Positions 42,383 through 49,598 of a stretch of DNA of 64,000 bases are shown here, piece by piece. The translations under genes were made by a program, and so were the position numbers. The stretch's first letter is position 1, and each line of letters begins with the position of its first letter. The stretch is taken from assembly GCF_900115675.1 (NCBI RefSeq), contig NZ_FOXI01000002.1:310001-374000 (forward strand), read 5' to 3'. The notes beneath the pieces were generated by a model that worked only from the letters and a program-made list of their open reading frames with translations, ran no database searches and was not told where the DNA came from. The DNA comes from Halolamina pelagica. GTDB taxonomy: Archaea > Halobacteriota > Halobacteria > Halobacteriales > Haloferacaceae.

Positions 42383-42811
42383 CTACTTCAGCCGCTCCTG
42401 CAGGAAGGTGGGGTGCGCCGCGGTGATGCCGTCGATCTCGAGAACCTCCTCGTTGATCACGTCGCCGAGCGAGTCGCCGTCTTCGGCCCTGATCTCCGCC
42501 ATCAGCATGTGGTCACCCGAGGAACTGTACAGCGACTCGACCGACTCGAGCTGCTTGAGCGCGTTCGTGGCGTCGACGTACTGCTCGCTGTCGACGTCCA
42601 TCCCGACCAGCGCGATCGACTGCCCCGTGAGCTTCTTGGGGTCGACCTCGGCGGAGTAGCCGACGATCACGCCCTCGTCCTCGAGTTGGCGGACGTACTT
42701 CCGGACCGTCGGCTTCGAGACGTCGGCGCGCTCGGCGATCTCGGAGACCGACGCCTGCGCGTCCGCCTCCAAGATCTGCAGGATTCGGTCTTCCGTGGCC
42801 GACGTAGTCAT
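42383..42811 (-). CDS. Lrp/AsnC-family transcriptional regulator
   Basis: A 142-residue protein with an N-terminal helix-turn-helix (DRILQILEADAQASVSEIAE, SKPTVRKYVRQLEDEGVIVG) and a C-terminal RAM/AsnC ligand domain (GMDVDSEQYVDATNALKQLE). Archaeal Lrp proteins sense amino acids and regulate metabolism. It is the next gene after porB, on the same strand, but has its own TATA-like box 20-32 bases before ATG 42811. It may control amino-acid or 2-oxoacid genes; the porA-upstream hairpin at 45755 is a possible target. Confidence 0.9.
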   Translation of the reverse strand: MTTSATEDRILQILEADAQASVSEIAERADVSKPTVRKYVRQLEDEGVIVGYSAEVDPKKLTGQSIALVGMDVDSEQYVDATNALKQLESVESLYSSSGDHMLMAEIRAEDGDSLGDVINEEVLEIDGITAAHPTFLQERLK

Positions 42812-42830
42812 GGAAGTTGATTCAGCGTGC

Positions 42831-42843
42831 GGGGAAAAATGCC
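42831..42843 (-). promoter_or_regulatory. TATA-like box for the Lrp gene
   Basis: ggggaaaaatgcc (GGCATTTTTCCCC on the minus strand) is centred about 26 bases before ATG 42811. Confidence 0.5.
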
Positions 42844-42912
42844 TTGCGAAGCGGAAAGCGATGATCGAACGGAACGAAGGGCCGGCAGCGGCGAGCTACC
42901 GAGCCGCGGTGT

Positions 42913-43851
42913 TCACTTGTGGTCGTCGATGAACATGTCGGCGGAGCGCTCCCAGTCGTAGTCGTCGTCGAAGTAGCGCTCGGCCAGCGGTTCCTCGGGC
43001 ATCTCGCCGATCTGCTGTTTCTCCTGCTGGTAGGACGGGCGGTCCTCGTCGACGTAGTACTTGCCGGTGAGGACTTTCCCCTCGTGGAGCGCGTTTTCGG
43101 TCTCACGCATCATTTCCGCCGCTTCCTCCCGGTTCGTCGGGTCGAAGTCGTAGTCGTCGTTCTCGTTGACGTCGATGTACGGGACGTACTGCTTCGCGTC
43201 CTTGTTCCAGGTCGGACACTGGGTCAGGAAGTCGATGTGGGCGAACCCGTCGTGCTCGATGGCCTCCTTGATCAGCTCCTTGGCCTGGTTGGGGTTGACC
43301 GCAGCGGTGCGGGCCACGAACGACGCCCCCGCGGTGAGCGAGAGCGAGAGCGGCCGCACCGGCTCCTTGGCGGAGCCGTGGGGCTGGGTCTTCGACTTGT
43401 GTCCCTTCGGGGAGGTGGGCGAGGTCTGGCCCTTGGTGAGGCCGAAGATCTCGTTGTTGAACACGATGTAGGTGAAGTCGTGGTTCTCCCGGGCGGTGTG
43501 CATGAAGTGGTTCCCGCCGATCCCGTAACCGTCGCCGTCGCCGCCGGCGGCGATCACTTCCAGCCCGGGGTTCGCGAGCTTCGCGGCCCGCGCGACGGGC
43601 AGGGCGCGCCCGTGGATCGTGTGGAACCCGTAGCTGTTGAAGTAGGAGTTCAGCTTGCCCGAGCAGCCGATCCCCGTCACCGTCAGGGTCTCGTCGGGCG
43701 TGCGCCCGGCCTCCGGCAGGGCGCCTTTCAGCGCCTTGAGGACGCCGAAGTCACCACAGCCCGGACACCACGTCGGCTGGGGCTCGATGCCCGGCGTGTA
43801 CTCGTCCTGGTCGATCTCGCGTTCCTCGCCGATTGCGCTGAATGCACTCAT
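42913..43851 (-). CDS. porB: 2-oxoacid (probably pyruvate):ferredoxin oxidoreductase beta subunit
   Basis: A 312-residue thiamine-pyrophosphate subunit. The N-terminal PTWCPGCGDFGVLKALKGAL carries a Cys pair; GIGCSGKLNSYFNSYGFHTI and VIAAGGDGDGYGIGGNHFMH are the TPP-binding GDG motif; YIVFNNEIFGLTKGQTSPTS continues it. It oxidises pyruvate (or 2-oxoglutarate) to acyl-CoA, passing electrons to ferredoxin. I lean to pyruvate because the 312/629 subunit sizes fit haloarchaeal PorB/PorA better than KorB/KorA, from memory. The porA stop lies 3 bases upstream of its ATG. Confidence 0.85.
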   Translation of the reverse strand: MSAFSAIGEEREIDQDEYTPGIEPQPTWCPGCGDFGVLKALKGALPEAGRTPDETLTVTGIGCSGKLNSYFNSYGFHTIHGRALPVARAAKLANPGLEVIAAGGDGDGYGIGGNHFMHTARENHDFTYIVFNNEIFGLTKGQTSPTSPKGHKSKTQPHGSAKEPVRPLSLSLTAGASFVARTAAVNPNQAKELIKEAIEHDGFAHIDFLTQCPTWNKDAKQYVPYIDVNENDDYDFDPTNREEAAEMMRETENALHEGKVLTGKYYVDEDRPSYQQEKQQIGEMPEEPLAERYFDDDYDWERSADMFIDDHK

Positions 43852-43854
43852 GGG

Positions 43855-45744
43855 TCAGTCACCTCCCGCGGGTACGAACGTCGTCTGGTGGTCAGTCGGT
43901 TCCTCGTCGGCGACCGTGTTGTGGAACCCTTCGACGACCTCGCCGGGTTCGAACGGGTTGCCGTTGTACTTCAGGAGGCTCGACAGCTTCGGCCCGTACT
44001 CGCCCAGGTGTTTCTGGGTGAGCCCGCGGAACTGTGCCGAGGCGTTCATCTCGACGACCATGACGCGGTCGACGCTCTCGATGAACTCCCGCACCTCCTC
44101 CTCCGGGAACGGCGCGAGTTCCCCGACGGCGAGCGCCTTCACGGACTCGTCGTCGTCGTTGAGTCGGTCGACCGCCTCCTCGACGGTGCCGACCATGCTG
44201 CCGAACGCGAGCACGCCGTAGTCGGCGTCCTCGGGGCCGTAGGTCACGTTGAGCCCGTTCCCGTCGAGGTCCTCCCGGATCGTCTCGAGCTTCCGGGTCC
44301 GTCGATCGACCTGCGCGACGCGGTTGTCCGGGTCCTCGCTGATGTGCCCGGCCTCGTTGTGCTCGTTACCGGAAGCGAGGAACCGGCCGTCCTTCTGGCC
44401 CGGCACCGAGCGCGGCGAGACGCCGTCCTCGGGGTCGTGGCGGAACCGCTGGAACTTCCCGCCGGGCTCGTGGGGCGCGTCGGCGATCTGCTCCTCCGTG
44501 AGCGTCTGCCCGATATCGGGGTTGGGCTCGCGGTCGAAGTGGCTCGCCGGGACGTTGCGGTACTCCCCGGAGAGCTTCTGATCGTAGAGGATGATCGTCG
44601 GGATCTGGTACTCGTAGGCGATCTCGAACGCCCGCCGCGCGTGGTCGTACGCCTCGGCCGGGTCCGCGGGCGCGAACACGACGCGGTTGGAGTCTCCCTG
44701 CGAGGTGTACAGGACGTGCTCCAGGTCGGCCTGCTCGGGCTTCGTCGGCATCCCCGTCGACGGGCCCGCTCGAGCCGCCTCCAGCAGCACGATCGGCGTC
44801 TCCGACATCTCCGCCAGTCCGAGTGGCTCGGACATCAGGGCGAAGCCGCCGCCGGAGGAGCCGGACATCGCCTTCACGCCGGTGTGGGCGGCGCCGATGG
44901 CCAGCGACGCGGCGGCGATCTCGTCCTCGACCTGCTCGGAGATCCCCCCGACGTCGGGGAGGACCTTCGACATGATCGTGAACACTTCCGTCCACGGCGT
45001 CATCGGGTAGCCGGCGATGAACCGACAGCCCTCGTCGAACGCGCCGTAGGCGATCCCCTCGGAGCCGTTGACGAGCACCTGCTCCTCCTCGTGCTCGCCG
45101 TCGGGACAGGAGACCTCGACGCCGGAGAGGTCGTAGTCCTCCAGCACCGCATCGTACGCCTCGTTCAGGATCTCCAGGTTCGGCTCGAGGATCTTCTCCG
45201 GCATCGCGTCCTCCATCAGCTCCTCGATGGCCTCGACGGGGATGTCGGCGATGGCGCAGGTGGCGCCGACGCCGGCGGTGTTGCGCATCACCTCCCGGCC
45301 CTTCTCGCGGGCCAGCCCGCGGAGGTCGAGCGGGAACACGTGCCAGTTGTTCTCCTCGACGCGCTGGTCGAAGTTCGGTACCTCGTCGGCGTCGATGAGG
45401 CCGGAGTCGTAGACGATCACCCCACCCTCCCGGAGATCGTCGAGGTTCTCCGAGAGCGGCTTGATCTCCTCGGTACCGTAGTACGCCTCCTCCTGCGGGT
45501 TGCGCGCGAAGGAGTCCCCGAGCGCGAGGAGGAAGTCGTAGCCGTCGCCCCGCGAGGTCACGTCCTCGGGCGCGGCGCGTACTTCCGTGTACGTGTGACC
45601 GCCGCGGATCCGCGACGGGTAGTGTCGGTGGGTGAATACGTCGAGCCCCGACCGCATCAACGCTTTCGCGAAGTTCTGGCTCGTCGAAGCGATTCCGTCG
45701 CCGGAACCCCCTGCGATTCGCCAGATGAGTTCGTCGTCAGTCAT
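43855..45744 (-). CDS. porA: 2-oxoacid (probably pyruvate):ferredoxin oxidoreductase alpha subunit, gamma-alpha fusion
   Basis: A 629-residue subunit. The first 190 residues are the gamma domain (ELIWRIAGGSGDGIASTSQN, then HRHYPSRIRGGHTYTEVR); the rest is alpha domain (GNEAIAYG-like region around ACRFIAGYPMTPWTE, SGSSGGGFALMSEPLGLAEM). This fusion is normal for haloarchaeal enzymes. ATG 45744 gives the conserved start MTDDELIWR; a second in-frame ATG at 45765 falls inside the hairpin at 45755-45773. It is followed by porB with only a 3-base gap. Confidence 0.87.
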   Translation of the reverse strand: MTDDELIWRIAGGSGDGIASTSQNFAKALMRSGLDVFTHRHYPSRIRGGHTYTEVRAAPEDVTSRGDGYDFLLALGDSFARNPQEEAYYGTEEIKPLSENLDDLREGGVIVYDSGLIDADEVPNFDQRVEENNWHVFPLDLRGLAREKGREVMRNTAGVGATCAIADIPVEAIEELMEDAMPEKILEPNLEILNEAYDAVLEDYDLSGVEVSCPDGEHEEEQVLVNGSEGIAYGAFDEGCRFIAGYPMTPWTEVFTIMSKVLPDVGGISEQVEDEIAAASLAIGAAHTGVKAMSGSSGGGFALMSEPLGLAEMSETPIVLLEAARAGPSTGMPTKPEQADLEHVLYTSQGDSNRVVFAPADPAEAYDHARRAFEIAYEYQIPTIILYDQKLSGEYRNVPASHFDREPNPDIGQTLTEEQIADAPHEPGGKFQRFRHDPEDGVSPRSVPGQKDGRFLASGNEHNEAGHISEDPDNRVAQVDRRTRKLETIREDLDGNGLNVTYGPEDADYGVLAFGSMVGTVEEAVDRLNDDDESVKALAVGELAPFPEEEVREFIESVDRVMVVEMNASAQFRGLTQKHLGEYGPKLSSLLKYNGNPFEPGEVVEGFHNTVADEEPTDHQTTFVPAGGD

Positions 45745-45754
45745 GAGTGGTACG

Positions 45755-45773
45755 GCGACCCGCATCGGGTCGC
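45755..45773. promoter_or_regulatory. Inverted repeat just upstream of porA
   Basis: GCGACCCG-cat-CGGGTCGC is a perfect 8-base stem with a 3-base loop, ending 11 bases before the porA ATG on the minus strand. It could be an operator or an RNA hairpin masking the start. The alternative ATG at 45765 sits in the loop. The 141-base region 45745-45885 contains no other gene. Confidence 0.45.
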
Positions 45774-45885
45774 GTCTTCATGGGCCTTCCCACGCCGAAC
45801 TCAAAGCACTTGCTATGAGTTGTCGTGGAAAGATCGTGAGGAATACCCCTCCGGAGAGAAAGGAATTCGACCCGGCAGTCGCGGT

Positions 45886-46107
45886 TCAGTGGCCCCCGTC
45901 CCGGTCCGGGAGGTCGTCCAGGTAGCGAGCGAGTAGCAGGACGCCGCCGACGATGACGGCGCCGCCGACGGCCTGCAGCGGTTGGGCCAGCGCTGCGTTG
46001 TGCATCCCCATCTCGGTGCCGAGTTCGACGCCCAGCAGCAGGACGGCGAGCCCGACGGTCATCGCACCCGTGAGCAGGTAAGGCATCGAGGACTCGTTCT
46101 CGATCAT
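45886..46107 (-). CDS. 73-residue two-helix membrane protein
   Basis: Two hydrophobic segments near residues 8-27 and 41-60 are followed by the acidic tail RYLDDLPDRDGGH. A TATA-like box at 46129-46140 precedes ATG 46107 by 22-33 bases, leaderless. No family is recognised; it may be a haloarchaeal small membrane protein. Confidence 0.65.
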   Translation of the reverse strand: MIENESSMPYLLTGAMTVGLAVLLLGVELGTEMGMHNAALAQPLQAVGGAVIVGGVLLLARYLDDLPDRDGGH

Positions 46108-46128
46108 GGCCGGAGACGGGGGGGCGAA

Positions 46129-46140
46129 GCGTAAATAACG
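46129..46140 (-). promoter_or_regulatory. TATA box for the 73-residue membrane protein gene
   Basis: gcgtaaataacg (CGTTATTTACGC on the minus strand) is centred about 27 bases before ATG 46107. Confidence 0.5.
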
Positions 46141-46200
46141 CACGGACACGTCGCGGACGTCCCCCTGCCGCGCCGCCCGTCAAATCTCACCTTCTCCACG

Positions 46201-46210
46201 GAATTTAAGT
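46201..46210 (+). promoter_or_regulatory. TATA-like box for the PKD surface protein gene
   Basis: gaatttaagt is centred about 37 bases before ATG 46242. A seven-codon frame begins at 46222 and its TGA overlaps this ATG; it may be chance. Confidence 0.5.
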
Positions 46211-46241
46211 GCGATAGCAGTATGAAGAATCTCACGTTTCG

Positions 46242-49001
46242 ATGAAACTACGTTCGATCGCGCTGGCCGCCCTCCTCGTGGTCGCAGGTGTGACGGCCCC
46301 GGTGGCTGCCGACGACGACGGTCGCCCGCTCGCGGACGCGGGACTCGATCAAACCGCGACGGTCGGGAGCACGGTTTATCTCGACGGCGGTGGCAGCCTC
46401 GATCCCGACGGCGAAATCGTCGCGTACCGTTGGTCGATCGAAACGCCGAGTGGCGAGTCGATCACACCCGTCGATCCGACTTCGGTAACGACCCGCTTCG
46501 TCCCCGAGGAACCGGGACGGTACTACGTCCGGCTGACCGTAACCGGTGACGACGGGCGACGCCACAGCGATACGCTGTACGTCGACGTGGAGCGGGCACC
46601 CGACCCGCAAACGCCGACACAGTCGGGAACGGCGACGCCGCCTTCGCCTCCCGAGCCGACAACGGACTCGGAACCGACGCCCGATCCGATATCGACTCCC
46701 GAACCGACACCGAACTCGGGACCGACGGCCGAGCCAGTATCGACTCCCGAACCGAACCTGACGCCGACAACGCAGAACGATGACGACGAGCCGACAGAGA
46801 CGACGAACCAGCCACCGAACGGAGCGATCCACGGCCCGGCGTCGGTATCCACAGGATCGTCGGTGACCTATACGATCGACGCGAACGATCCGGACGGCGA
46901 GATCGTCGACCGCTGGTGGCTCCCGACGGCACTGTCTTCCTCGCCTGCCGGGCAGGGGGAACTCCGGAGTCGCACGCGGAGGCTCACTGTCGACGGGACA
47001 CCCAAAACCAGTGCGGAGATCGCGGCGATCGTCGTCGACGACGACGGGGCGACCTCGACGCTGACGAAGACCGTCGAGGTGCGGAACACGCTGCCGAGCG
47101 CCTCGATCGAAGGGGACAGTACCGCAGTCGTGAACTCGACGAAGGAGTACCGACTCGTCGCGTCCGACCCCGACGGGCAGATCACGTCGGTGAGCCTGAC
47201 GAGCCCTGACGGTGCGGTCGAAGCCGTCGAACCGATGCCGTGGGACGGGCCCACCAGTAGTGGTGAATGGGCGCGCTCGTTCCGGTTCGCGGAGATCCCC
47301 GAAGACGACGGGACGGTTACGTTGGAGGCGGTAGTTCGTGACGAGTACGGTGGGGTGACGCGGGTGGAGAAGGAGGTGACTGTGGTAAAAAGTGAAGAAA
47401 TGAGGGTTGCGGATCCGGTGGTCCGGCAACCACCTGAAATCCTCAGTTTAGAGGCCTCGTTTATAGATAGTCCTGAAGGAATTAACAGCAGGCAGATTCT
47501 GTTTAGTGCTGTCGCGACCGACAACGATTCAGATCAACTGGTCTTCGATTGGCGAATCGGCGAATCTGCGATGCTCAGTAACAGGGCAGGTGGTGACCCA
47601 GCCCGAGCCAACATTTCGTACTCGCTCGAAGATATGCAGTTTGAGGACGGGACAATTGACGTGGCTCTCACAGTTACTGATCAGAATGGTCACCAGCGGA
47701 AACTTACCAAAACCTTCGATGTCGAACGTCCCAACCCGAGTGGTGGCAATATTGGGCGAGCTAATCAGATCCAAATCTCGCATACACAGGGGAGGACTGT
47801 TTACGGCAGTTATCAGATGAACTCGATACACGCTGGTGAACAAATATTCATTAGTTTCGGTGACGCTCACTCTGATACATACACGCTTGGGGACACTCGA
47901 TCTTATCAGTTTAAACATAAGTATTCATCAGCGGGCCGATACGCTATCTCTGTAAGCCCCAGTTGGACGTCCGACAGTGCTACGACTCCGCTCGATATCT
48001 CCAACCAAACCTACACTGTCTGGACCTACGAACAGAACGAAACAGAAGTACTCAGAACCGAGGCTGCCGAAAGCCCTGGCGAGGATTGGACCCGAGACGG
48101 TATCGCTCGCATCGATCGGAAACAGGTCGGCGTCGAAACGACGAAGACACGCGCTATCGACGATAGAGCGATAACGAGCCCCGGAAAGGAGTGGACTCGG
48201 ATAGGGACGACGATCGAGTACCACACGGAACAGCGGACAACTGAAAGTACCAGCCATCCCGGCGGGGACTGGACCCTTACGGAGCGGAACGTCGATCAGA
48301 AACGAGTGTTCGCAGGCTGGGAACACACAACGGTTCCTCAGCGTGGGCTCCTCGGTGCCGACTGGGAATACGTTGAAGCAGTTCCGTACACCGTCGAACG
48401 AACCAAAACGGAGCGATCTGCGGACCGACCGAGGGGAAGTGGTTGGAGCCGCGGTGAACAGGTGGGGCGAACTCAGGTAGACTACGACACGCGATGGGTC
48501 GACTATCGGTTCCACGCCGACGCCGACTGGCAGTACCTCGGAGGAGACCGATACATCAGTGGCTACGACACGACGACGACGTGTGTCGAGTACGTCCAAC
48601 TCTATCGGACTCGTCACTGCATCGAAGAGGAAACCAACTACCACCCAGAGTACGATTATCGCTACGAATATCGAGTTCCGAAGTACGACCCGGTGTACGA
48701 GTGGGAACGTACTGTTGAGGAGACGAAGTACGCGTACCGTTACCGCGCAGCCACGTTCGAGACAGAAGCGGTTGACGCGTATACGAAAGAGGTCCGCGTA
48801 GGGACCGAGTACGTTCAGTGGGAGCGACCAGTGTTCGAAAAGACGGACATCTATCGCTGGAAGAACACCCGATACACGTGGGAAGAATCCCGGGTCTTCA
48901 GCAAGCCGTCCGGTGACGTGCGTAACCTCTCCAAAGTAGTGAAGGAGTGTGGAACAGAACCCGCAGACCAGGAACCGAACCTCTGTTCGGAGGGGACCTG
49001 A
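46242..49001 (+). CDS. Large secreted PKD-domain protein with a Trp/Tyr-rich repetitive C-terminus
   Basis: A 919-residue secreted protein. Residues 1-24 are a signal peptide (MKLRSIALAALLVVAGVTAP). PKD-like domains lie at about 28-110 (LDGGGSLDPDGEIVAYRWSI), 200-285, 286-380, 390-495 and a weaker one 500-590. A Pro/Thr/Glu/Ser linker covers 115-195. From about 600 to 900 the sequence changes: roughly 26-35-residue imperfect repeats each hold a W (PGEDWTRDG, PGKEWTRIG, PGGDWTLTE, GADWEYVE, RGSGWSRGE, DADWQYLGG), then a very aromatic stretch (EYDYRYEYRVPKYDPVYEWE). Four Cys lie in two pairs at the end. No membrane anchor or sorting motif is visible. The stop abuts the CAP-protein ATG. Function unknown. 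Confidence 0.85.
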   Translation: MKLRSIALAALLVVAGVTAPVAADDDGRPLADAGLDQTATVGSTVYLDGGGSLDPDGEIVAYRWSIETPSGESITPVDPTSVTTRFVPEEPGRYYVRLTVTGDDGRRHSDTLYVDVERAPDPQTPTQSGTATPPSPPEPTTDSEPTPDPISTPEPTPNSGPTAEPVSTPEPNLTPTTQNDDDEPTETTNQPPNGAIHGPASVSTGSSVTYTIDANDPDGEIVDRWWLPTALSSSPAGQGELRSRTRRLTVDGTPKTSAEIAAIVVDDDGATSTLTKTVEVRNTLPSASIEGDSTAVVNSTKEYRLVASDPDGQITSVSLTSPDGAVEAVEPMPWDGPTSSGEWARSFRFAEIPEDDGTVTLEAVVRDEYGGVTRVEKEVTVVKSEEMRVADPVVRQPPEILSLEASFIDSPEGINSRQILFSAVATDNDSDQLVFDWRIGESAMLSNRAGGDPARANISYSLEDMQFEDGTIDVALTVTDQNGHQRKLTKTFDVERPNPSGGNIGRANQIQISHTQGRTVYGSYQMNSIHAGEQIFISFGDAHSDTYTLGDTRSYQFKHKYSSAGRYAISVSPSWTSDSATTPLDISNQTYTVWTYEQNETEVLRTEAAESPGEDWTRDGIARIDRKQVGVETTKTRAIDDRAITSPGKEWTRIGTTIEYHTEQRTTESTSHPGGDWTLTERNVDQKRVFAGWEHTTVPQRGLLGADWEYVEAVPYTVERTKTERSADRPRGSGWSRGEQVGRTQVDYDTRWVDYRFHADADWQYLGGDRYISGYDTTTTCVEYVQLYRTRHCIEEETNYHPEYDYRYEYRVPKYDPVYEWERTVEETKYAYRYRAATFETEAVDAYTKEVRVGTEYVQWERPVFEKTDIYRWKNTRYTWEESRVFSKPSGDVRNLSKVVKECGTEPADQEPNLCSEGT
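46690..46755 (+). repeat. In-frame repeat in the Pro/Thr linker of the PKD protein
   Basis: The 18-base sequence tatcgactcccgaaccga occurs at 46690-46707 and again at 46738-46755, exactly 48 bases (16 codons) apart, encoding STPEPTP-like repeats. It is consistent with slippage or unequal recombination lengthening the linker. Confidence 0.6.
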
Positions 49002-49480
49002 ATGAGAGGAGTAACGATCGCGGTTTGTGTGCTGGTGCTCACTGCCGGCTGTCTCGGAAACGGGGGAATTCATGCCAGTTCCACTGAAACCGAAGAAGCG
49101 GTTACAGAGGCAAAACCGACACCGAAACAGCCGACGACGCCGTCGTCACAGAAGTACAATGTCGATGTGGAGCGAATCGAGGACATCATCCACGAGAAGA
49201 TGAACGAGCGTCGGGAAGAGAACGGTCTCGAATCGCTCGCTCGGAACGAAACGCTCGACGTCGTCGCACGATACAAGTCATGGGATATGGCACAACGGGA
49301 CTATTTCGCACATACTGGTGCGAACGGGACGAGACATGCGGAATTACGGAATCAGTTTGACACACACTGCAAATATTCTGGACAGAATATCTATAAAGAC
49401 AATTGGGCAAAAAATAGCCAGAATGTGCATCTTGCACTAACAAATAATGAAAAAATTGCTAGTGCAGCGGTTCGGCTACT
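47390..49480. other. Segment of lower G+C and mixed codon usage within the surface-protein island
   Basis: From about 47390, inside the PKD gene, codons ending in A or T become common and G+C falls well below that of neighbours; the middle of the CAP gene (about 49340-49470) is distinctly AT-rich. High G+C returns at about 49480. The estimate is by eye over the written sequence. It suggests import by recombination from a different lineage; boundaries are approximate. Confidence 0.6.
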
Positions 49481-49598
49481 TCTCACCTCCCCGGGCCACC
49501 GCGAGAACGCACTCTCTCCCCACTACGACTCCCAAGGAATCGGCGTCTTCGTCGACGAGAACGGCACGGTCTTCCTCACCCAGGAGCTCTGCGGTTAG
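49002..49598 (+). CDS. CAP-domain (SCP/PR-1-like) lipoprotein
   Basis: A 198-residue protein. MRGVTIAVCVLVLTAGCLGN is a lipoprotein signal with the lipobox Cys at residue 17. A Thr/Pro spacer leads to the CAP domain at about 50-198: YFAHTGANG with the first His, CKYSGQNIYKDN in place of the usual GENI, SPGHRENALSPHYDSQGIGV with the second His, and a final VFLTQELCG. Two extra Cys could form a disulfide. CAP proteins in prokaryotes bind lipids or act as peptidase-like surface factors; the role here is unknown. It directly abuts the PKD gene (TGA then ATG), so the two surface proteins are co-expressed. Confidence 0.85.
   Translation: MRGVTIAVCVLVLTAGCLGNGGIHASSTETEEAVTEAKPTPKQPTTPSSQKYNVDVERIEDIIHEKMNERREENGLESLARNETLDVVARYKSWDMAQRDYFAHTGANGTRHAELRNQFDTHCKYSGQNIYKDNWAKNSQNVHLALTNNEKIASAAVRLLLTSPGHRENALSPHYDSQGIGVFVDENGTVFLTQELCG

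Noticed and set aside
42919-45936. A 1005-codon plus-strand frame opposite porB and porA
   Set aside because: It reads the complement of porAB; its protein is Val/Leu/Arg-rich with no motif, while the minus strand has conserved TPP and oxidoreductase motifs.
46222-46245. Seven-codon frame MKNLTFR overlapping the PKD gene start
   Set aside because: Too short to judge; there is no independent signal apart from the shared TATA-like box.
46242-46932. Minus-strand frames opposite the PKD gene start
   Set aside because: They are shadows of the Pro/Thr linker; the plus strand has a signal peptide and PKD domains.
47390-49480. Provirus or integrative element at the lower-G+C segment
   Set aside because: No integrase, tRNA site, direct-repeat boundary or viral gene is present; allelic recombination explains it more simply.
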